Shown here: piece after piece, positions 17,901-24,631 of the stretch | How positions within the stretch are numbered: the stretch's first letter is position 1 | Layout of the letters: each line of letters starts with the position of its first letter | Assembly: GCA_910592005.1 (NCBI GenBank) | Contig: CAJVPP010000919.1 | Location: forward strand, 1-24,631 | From: Funneliformis mosseae | Lineage: Eukaryota > Glomeromycota > Glomeromycetes > Glomerales > Glomeraceae | DNA: 24,631 nt | Direction of reading: 5' to 3' | Made by a program: the position numbers and the translations under genes | The notes under the pieces: model-generated | Databases searched by the model: none | Told to the model about the DNA's origin: nothing | The model's input: the letters and a program-made list of their open reading frames with translations, nothing else

Positions 17901-18899
17901 TTAATTAATACAACAAAGAGGAGAAAAGGAAGCATTACATTTTTGAATGCAAATACCATAAGGTCTAATATCCCTGTCATTACTAGTAACAAAATACCTT
18001 CTAAAGTTTCTATATTAAAGGTATTAGGTTTCACACGATTTTGAAACACGACTTTATATGTCTCTCCCTCATAATCAAATCTTGTAGCATAACCAGAGGC
18101 TATTTCAATATATGGAGTAGAATAAATTCCAATACCAAATTCAATATTTATTCCTTTACTCAAATCAAATCCATCCCTTTGCGATTGGTTCAACATTACC
18201 TTCTTTGGTACCATGGTAACTATTTATCCACTCACCACCCACAGAATTAAAGGGATTCATCCTATCTTTTGCACCAAGCCAATCATTATCATCAAATTTA
18301 TCAAGAACTTTTAACGCGATACGTTTCCATCCATATGGTCGATAATACTTGAAATTTCCACGCGTATAAATTCTCCCACCACTTTGCATATTTGTAAAGT
18401 CGTAGTCGTAACTTGGATCCAAGAATTCGGGATCAAGAATATTAAATGTGTTCGAACCACTACGCAAATATGTATTTAAATAAATAGTGGTGTCATTTTG
18501 ATTTTATAATAACTCAACGTTCGATGTCCTTCAAGTGACTTAAGGTTATAAATTAAACATTGTTCATTCGGTGGAATTCCTTCAAGTTCATAAATTTATT
18601 TTTCAATTGGTTTACGGTAGTATTCTCGTTTAGATTTTTAATTATTAAAGACCCCCAGAGAACTTTTTGATGAAAATATTTCCGATATTCTCCCCAGAAT
18701 TTCCAAAGACTAATTCCACATCACCATCAGAAGTTTCAACACCTTTGACCAGATATGCTTCATGAAGTGAATTGTAATCAAAGGATTGATAAAATTGGTT
18801 AGGATTACTATTTTTTTGTGATAAATAATCATCATAAGTAATTATTGGTATATCCATAATGTTAGATAAATAAGCGGCTACAAATGCATAAATGTTCAT
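17901..18899 (-). pseudogene. Ubiquitin-like plus ADP-ribosyltransferase-like protein, broken by several frameshifts
   Basis: The ATG at 18897-18899 opens a frame (MNIYAFVAAYLSN) that later enters a ubiquitin-like domain. Its recognisable parts are IFIKKFSG, ENTTVNQLK, EGIPPNEQ, and LEGHRTLSYYKI, which mirrors EDGRTLSDYNI of ubiquitin. Downstream comes GWKRIALKVLDKF, then EWINSYHGT, then GIGIYSTPYIEIASGYATRF, then YKVVFQNRV and finally DIRPYGICIQ. The SYHGT and GIYSTP spacing resembles the H-Y part of PARP/ART folds; this fold call is inference. Single-base breaks lie near 18650-18657, 18575-18580, 18502-18506, 18175-18177 and 17995-17999, four of the five at short homopolymers. No GT..AG intron explains them. 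Either this is a true pseudogene or the assembly has indel errors. The frame that carries the last motif stops at 17901-17903. Confidence 0.72.
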
Positions 18900-19408
18900 T
18901 TTTGAAAAAAGGAAAAGGTTAAATTTGTGAGAAAAAAAAAGATTTTATTTTTAAATGATTTATTTGTTTCCAAAATGAGCATATTTGGATATATATAGAT
19001 AAATGATGATTTTTAAAGTTATGTGATTAAAATAAATTTGGTTAGGAAGGTAGAAAGAAGAATATGTGTGATGGGAAGTTTCTTGAAACAATTGTTTTGC
19101 GTAATCTTTCTCGTTACCTGGATATTTTTAATAGATTCATTCTTTCTTTTGTACTGCGCCATTATTAGAGTCAAGGCTATGAAAAAAAAATCGAGATTTC
19201 ACAAATAATACTAATTCAAATATTTAGGTATTGTTACTATTGATTACAGAAAAATTTCTAAAAATGTAATACCGTCAACTTTTTTTTTTTTCGAAAAGTT
19301 TTGCCGAAAATACAAATTTTAATGTTTTACCGCAGGACATTGTATCACGTCTCTTACCTCAATGTTAAATAAAAATAAATCAAAAATTTACTCATTGAAA
19401 CTATCAGA
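18900..19408. other. Divergent spacer upstream of the kinase
   Basis: These 509 bases separate the UBL-ART pseudogene start from the kinase start and probably hold the kinase promoter. An open frame at 19023-19208 encodes one hydrophobic stretch but lacks a convincing start or family. A T run lies near 19280-19291. Confidence 0.5.
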
Positions 19409-21122
19409 ATGAACTTATTTAAATGGTTGTCTAAAACTAGTACTGCGAAACATAGTAATTTAGAAAATGATTCCTCAAAAGTCATTGACAACATTCCCAA
19501 AGTAGAAAATAAAACTCTAGATTTATGGAAGGAATATAATTACGAATATCAGGTAAGTTATCTGCTACCTGAAATCTTTTACCTTTTTGAGTTACGCTAT
19601 AAATTTTGACATCTATTTGAAAGCGATATGTTACAATTGCTTCTGTCAAACTGGTAGAGATTAAAAGAATGAATAAACGAGCTGTAGTTTCTACAGAAGA
19701 TTTAGAAAAAAGAAAGAAAGCGTATGGAACATGTGGTGAATGCTATAAGCCGGGCACAGGTTGGCATTGGTGTCAACCTTGTAATTCCAAAAGGTTTAAA
19801 GAAAATTTTAATAAATGGACCAGTGGGAATAAAAACGTGGATGAATTAATACAAGAATCGCAACTTAATGCTATCCATTATTCCAAATGTCTTGAATGGA
19901 TACCTTTTGAACAATTTTCCAACGTCTCTTATATTACCAGGGGAGGTTTTGGTAAAATTTATTCGGCATATTGGCCCGATGGAAATATTGAATTTTGGGA
20001 TATTAAAAGACAAAGATGGCAAAGGAACATAGATCAAACGGTCGCATTAAAAAGTTTAGATAATTCTTTCGATATAAGCAAAGATTCTTTAAACGAGGTA
20101 ATTAAATTTTGAAAATATTAAGGAATTTCATACCAATTGTTTATTAAATTATTTAATGGTTTTACCAGATTAAATCTCACCTTCAAATTTATTTATGGTG
20201 TATCGTTCCATGTTATGGCTTAACTCAAGATCCAATCAGTAAGGATTATATGATGGTTTTGAAATATTGTAAAGAAGGAAATTTACAAAACGTTCTTATT
20301 CAATCTAAAAGTACACATTATTATGATAAAATTTATAATTTATCACACATCTCAAGAGGCCTTTATGATATTCATAACGTAGGGAACGTTCATAAAGATT
20401 TTCATTCAGGCAATATATTGTTCAATAATAGTATTTCATATATTAGTGATTTGGGAATGTGTCAACCAGTTAATGAAAGTAAACAATCCGAAGGAATTTA
20501 TGGAGTACTGCCTTATATTGCTCCAGAAGTTTTGCGTGGTTATCAATACGCGAAAGCATCAGATATTTATTCGTTTGGAATAGTGATGAATGAATATCTT
20601 TCGGAAGAGATCCCTTACTGTAATGTTCCTCATGATTATATTTTAGCTGTTAAAATATGTAATGGACTAAGACCAACTATTTCTAAGGATACTCCAAACT
20701 TACTTTCAGATTTAATTAAAAAATGTTTGGATGCTAAAGTAGGAAATCGTCCAACTGCTAAAGAATTATGCCAGACTTTAGAAAGATTGAGTGAAGAACT
20801 ATGGAATCCTAATAGTGAGATTAATCCTCAAATAGAAGAATGTAAAAGGATTAGAGCAAACAAGTTTAAAAGTGAATGTAAACCCAAATCTCTTCAAACA
20901 CATTCTCAAGCAATTTATACTAGTAGATTAATAAATTTTAAGAATCTCCCAGAACCTGTAAATTCATCTCCTTGTCAAATTTTTACAGGTAATATTATTA
21001 ATTAAGTACTATACTTTCTACGTTTTTTATTTATTTATTTTTTTTTTAAAAAAAAAAAACTTCTTTTATTTATAGTTTCAGAATGTTTAGATGCTCAAAT
21101 TAGTGAAGCAATGTCAGTTTAA
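19409..21122 (+). CDS. TKL-type protein kinase with N-terminal Cys-Cys module
   Basis: Four exons are inferred: 19409-19552, 19660-20097, 20169-20988 and 21076-21122. They give 482 residues. Introns of 107, 71 and 87 bp have GT..AG ends; the first acceptor is the least certain, since an alternative in-frame acceptor lies near 19630. Cysteines C73, C76, C86 and C89 (CGEC, then WCQPC) form a probable zinc-binding pair before FNKWTSGN. The kinase domain has the Gly loop RGGFGKIY (142-149), VALK with Lys179, a conserved-type Glu at 194, the catalytic loop VHKDFHSGN with Asp271, DLG in place of DFG (288-290), and APE (312-314) followed by YSFGIVMNEYL. All key catalytic residues are present, so it is predicted active. 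The tail after about 410 is short and ends SECLDAQISEAMSV. Glomeromycotina genomes carry very many such kinases; substrate is unknown. Confidence 0.9.
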
Positions 21123-22440
21123 TATTTATTTATCTTTACATATAAATTTGAATCAAGATAATAATGAAGATAATTATAATGAGATCGTGTTGTTTTTTTG
21201 CGTTTTTTGCTAACATTTTAACATAAAACAATACCTTATAAGATACAGTTCTGGTTGATGCTTATATTACCGGTTAAAAGTTATTAGATTGATAAAGGAA
21301 AATTAGTTTAGCAATATTCATACATATATTCCTATTATAAATGCATATAAAATAAAATAGCTTTACGGTGTTAGTCGCAAATCGTGCTGCGCCTCAGATG
21401 ATCTCGAATATCATATGTTAAACGTGTAACACTTGTAGTATATGTGGCACATGTAACACTTGGACCACTTGTATAACAAGTATCGAACAATTTACTTTTT
21501 ATTATATGTATTATTTAGTCTACTTTTCATTATATATATTACATAATATTATTAAAAAGCATAGTATAGTACTAGTTAGCAATTTTATATAAATAGACCT
21601 GTAAGTTGACCTTGAGTTAATAGAATTCGATAAGAAAGTTTTCTGAATAAGTTTTGGAACTAGATTTATAACTTTACAGATTAATAAAGTTACTATTTAC
21701 GTTTTCAATCTTCTTCTTGTCTTCATATCAGGATTTGATCATTGATAATCAATTACACAAGTGAATTGTATCAAGTAAATTGTGATAAAATCATTTTTGC
21801 TTGTTAATCATTTATTTCTCTTAGGAAGGCCTTTAAAATAAACAAATTATTAAGATATCTAGTTTTATTAGCTTAGTTTTGAAACGATTTCAGGTCTAAC
21901 AGTTTAGTGATTTCTGTTAGGAGAAAAACTATTAAAAGTTTTAGTTTTGAATCAATTTAGATTTTAAAAATTATATTTGAAATATAATAAGAAATTTGAG
22001 TATTAATTAACTTTATAACAATAATAAAATGAAAATTTACATAATACATGTATTAAAAAAAAATAATAAATGAATCATACCAAATTTTGTTTAATGTAAA
22101 TAAAAATACAGTTGGATTTCTATAGCGTTTATTCAGAAATAATTGGATGAAAATTCTACTTCAACAATAAAATATAACAGCAAAAAAACATCCTTCTTGT
22201 ATGGATATTTATTTGAAATTAATAAAATAAATATGTGTTTTCCTTTAAAAATAAAAAATGATGATATTTCTATTTTAGTATAGGACAGAATATTAAACTG
22301 CATATGAGCTACCAATATAAAAAGTGATAAAATTTTTGAATATGATATTATAATAAATATACCTACATACCTGTAATAGAACTACAAGAATCATTATATG
22401 AGGATAATAATGTTAGATCACATGATATAAGATAAAAATA
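21123..22440. other. AT-rich gene-free region with an LTR-like segment
   Basis: This region follows the kinase. The stretch 21369-21901 has retroelement-LTR-like features described separately. Otherwise it is AT-rich with no supported coding frame. Confidence 0.5.
21369..21901 (+). mobile_element. Possible solo LTR (uncertain)
   Basis: The segment starts TGTTAG and ends CTAACA, a 6-bp terminal inverted pair typical of LTRs. It contains repeated TGTAACACTTG-like words at 21425 and 21452, a TATATAAATA box at 21586-21595 and an AATAAA signal at 21683-21688 in LTR order. No matching 5-bp target duplication is visible, and an alternative left boundary at 21425 (TGTAACACTT) is equally possible. 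No internal retroelement genes occur nearby. Confidence 0.35.
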
Positions 22441-23260
22441 ATATCATATAATGAAATATCTAAAAAAAATTTTAGAAAAAAATTCAGAAAAGGAAATTAT
22501 TGAAAAGCCATCTTAAAAAATCTTATTAAAAGTGAAATTAATGACATTTTTGAAAAATAATTCAGATATATCAAAATATTTTAATAAAAGATGATGAATT
22601 TAATATAAATATTTAATCAAATTATTCTAATGATAGTGATACTTATTATGATAAAAGTTTTGAGATTGAAAAAAGTAGTTAATCATATTCATAAATAGCA
22701 AAAGATATTGAATACTTAAAAGATAGAAAAATATATTACTATAAGTATAAAATACTTAAAAATGTAGAATATCAATAGAAAAATAAAAAGAAAAAGAATT
22801 TGAAAACTAATTTATATTATATAACTATATTGAGTTATTAATATTTAAATACTTTTAAGAAAGATTGATAAAATAGAAATATTATATAAAGATTTAAGTA
22901 AAACAAATCTTTAATTTTAAAATAAATTATATTTAAATAATCAAAATGTAATTTATTTAAAAAATATTGATTGAAAAAGTAAAATTACGTGAGATATAAT
23001 ATTATTTAATAAAATATTTAAAAAAAAATACAAAGAAAAGAAGATAAAGAAATTATGAAATAACTATTTTAAAGACTTTATAAAAATATTAAAAAATAAA
23101 GAATTAAAGATATTTTTGAAAAAATAATTCAAGTTTATTAAGATACTTTTGTAAAAAATAATAAATCTAACATAGATAATAAATTCATACATTTTTGTGA
23201 TATTATAATTTACATTTAGGGCACTATCAGATATTACCTAATATTATATTAATATAAGTA
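22441..23260 (+). other. Eroded coding-like sequence
   Basis: The plus-strand frame from 22557 shows protein-like composition (for example NDSDTYYDKSFEIEK) interrupted by stops at 22614, 22680, 22692 and 22776, all TAA or TAG. A second weakly similar block (sharing a DIFEK-like peptide) lies near 23110-23140. The pattern fits a decayed gene with C-to-T changes of Gln codons, but the AT content makes chance openness possible. Confidence 0.25.
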
Positions 23261-24030
23261 TCTATTTTCTTTCTCTAGGTAAAATATGCTGCAGAATCAC
23301 ATGATATGATTTTATATATTTAATAAGAATCCATAAAATTTCTTTCAATTTGAGTTAACAATTTCATTTGATAATTAATAAATCTAACTGAAATTAAAGT
23401 TTATCAAAGATACAATAATATAGTAATTGCTTTTTAAATTTCAGACAAAATTACTTTTAAAATTTATATATTCTTGATATCTGATAAAATAAAGTAATCA
23501 AAGTTATTAAAAAAAAAATTTTTGATATAATTTAATATAGTTTTAAAAAAAAATGATTATAATCTAATCTAACACTTAAATTTAAAAAAAAATTCTTACA
23601 ATGATTGTGATAATTTTTTCTAAAAATTAGTTATGATTTTATTTAAAGTTCGCAAAACTTTGACATGCTTGTTTTGCTTTTAGTATTTTATATTCAAAAA
23701 ATTTTTTTTATAAACATATTGATATTTTATCCTAAATATTAAAAAATGAGTCGCCAAACATTTTTTCTTAACCCTAAATTTAATAAAAAGCCAATATATG
23801 ATTTATCATCTAATAAATATCAGGAGTTTACAAATATCTATATATATAGTATTATAATAAAAATAAGTAATCATACTTCAGATCATGCTGTTATTTGTTG
23901 TAAAGTTATAAATGAGTAGAATAACATTAAGAAAAAGATTATTGATAATATTGATAAAGTAAATCAGAACTATATGGCTATACCATTTAATCTATAATAT
24001 ACAATTAATGAGATATAGACGTTTTCACTG
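23261..24030. other. Gene-free AT-rich stretch
   Basis: I see no coding frame, RNA gene or clear repeat in this stretch. It is dominated by A and T runs. Confidence 0.6.
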
Positions 24031-24049
24031 GTCGAAATCAAAAAATTGA

Positions 24050-24250
24050 ACATGCGAAAATCAGCCTAAAATTAGCTTAAATTCAGCAAATTATCAAAAA
24101 TCAGCCTAGTCAATTGGCATACATCAGAAATCGGCCAAGAATTAGCCAAAATTTAACTTATCTTATTTATAGCTGATTGGCATACTTATAGCCGATTGGT
24201 ATATATTAAAAATTTAACCTATCTTATCTATAACTAATTGACGTCTGATT
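24050..24250. repeat. Cluster of direct and inverted short repeats
   Basis: Two diverged 36-bp direct copies (24149-24184 and 24210-24245) begin AAATTTAAC(T/C)TATCTTAT. TATAGCTGATTGGCATA (24168-24184) recurs as TATAGCCGATTGGTATA (24187-24203). The inverse word AATCAGC/AATCGGC occurs near 24059, 24099 and 24129. The cluster abuts the palindromic array that follows. Confidence 0.65.
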
Positions 24251-24260
24251 GGAACAATTG

Positions 24261-24510
24261 TATTATTCCTTAGGTATAATAGTTTTATAGTTCCTAAGGA
24301 ACAATGCATTTATCGTACCTTAGATATGACAATTTTATCATTTCTAAGATACAATAGTATTATCGTTCCTTAGAGACAATTGTTTTATCGTATCTAAGGA
24401 ATGATGATATTATCATTTCTTAGAAATGATTGTTTTGTCGTACCTAAAGAATGACGATTTTATCATTATTAAGGAATGATGGTATTATCATTTATCATTC
24501 CTAAGAACTG
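24261..24510. repeat. Ten-unit tandem array of about 25-bp quasi-palindromic repeats
   Basis: Units of 23-26 bp start at about 24261, 24284, 24309, 24334, 24360, 24384, 24410, 24434, 24459 and 24485. Each begins with a (T)TTATC/TTATT-like word followed by a CTTAG or CTAAG core. The core alternates CTTAG, CTAAG, CTTAG, CTAAG, CTTAG, CTAAG, CTTAG and then CTAAA, TTAAG, CTAAG, which gives a higher-order period near 50 bp. Individual cores are hairpin-like: ATCATTTCT and AGAAATGAT (24412-24430) are 9-bp perfect arms around one base, and GTTCCT/AGGAAC (24290-24302) is similar. Divergence between units shows an old or degenerating array. Confidence 0.8.
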
Positions 24511-24631
24511 AACTTTCAGATTTATTCAATTACTAAAATAATATTAATTTAATATACTATTTGAGTTTATTTCTGATATATAGGAATATTTATATAAATA
24601 AGCTTAATTTTTTAACTTTTTAAAAAATAAT

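Noticed and set aside
18468..18644. An intron between the first and second parts of the UBL-ART pseudogene
   Set aside because: The stretch encodes ubiquitin-like peptide in shifted frames, so it is coding sequence with indels rather than an intron.
19023..19208. Small membrane protein of about 44-61 residues
   Set aside because: It has one hydrophobic stretch but no conserved motif, a weak start and a position inside the kinase promoter spacer.
22133..22315. 60-codon minus-strand open frame
   Set aside because: It is AT-rich low complexity with no family features or splice partners.
24261..24510. CRISPR array
   Set aside because: The repeats are diverged, contiguous and lack unique spacers, and the genome is eukaryotic.

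Overview
The window reads as nuclear DNA from a very AT-rich fungal genome, most probably an arbuscular mycorrhizal Glomeromycotina of the Rhizophagus type. This taxonomic call is inference. It rests on small spliceosomal introns (41-120 bp, GT..AG), long poly-A/poly-T tracts, a TKL-like kinase with a Cys-Cys N-terminal module, a MATH/BTB protein, a decayed Tc1/mariner element, and large gene-free AT-rich stretches. No rRNA, tRNA, CRISPR array or bacterial-style operon was found.

Left part (1-6406): a Tc1/mariner transposase pseudogene runs off the left edge and ends at its terminal repeat near 850. An AT desert follows, then a minus-strand MATH-BTB-BACK gene whose BTB core is missing. It diverges, across a 785-bp promoter region with a palindromic E-box, from a long intronless plus-strand gene for a coiled-coil protein with two CCHC zinc knuckles.

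Middle (7192-13503): two spliced minus-strand genes. One encodes a complete CSC1/TMEM63-type mechanosensitive channel (four exons, 878 residues) with an acidic tail ending in a PPxY motif. The other encodes an eIF4A-like DEAD-box protein (six exons, 574 residues) with an extra 179-residue N-terminal region and most catalytic motifs degraded.

Right part (13504-24631): a divergent intergenic region with a MITE-like inverted repeat leads to a small secreted, Pro/Thr-rich, probably GPI-anchored protein. Then come a frameshifted ubiquitin-like plus ADP-ribosyltransferase-like pseudogene (17901-18899), an older decayed copy of it (16760-16925), and a four-exon TKL-type protein kinase (19409-21122). 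The last 3.5 kb has no intact gene. It holds an LTR-like segment, an eroded coding-like stretch, a set of direct and inverted repeats, and a ten-unit array of about 25-bp quasi-palindromic repeats near the right edge.

The genes do not form a pathway. The main interest lies in remodelled paralogues: the catalytically degraded eIF4A, the BTB-deleted MATH protein and the decaying UBL-ART family. The right-edge repeat array is the other point of interest. Exon joins were inferred by hand from reading frame, splice consensus and family resemblance.
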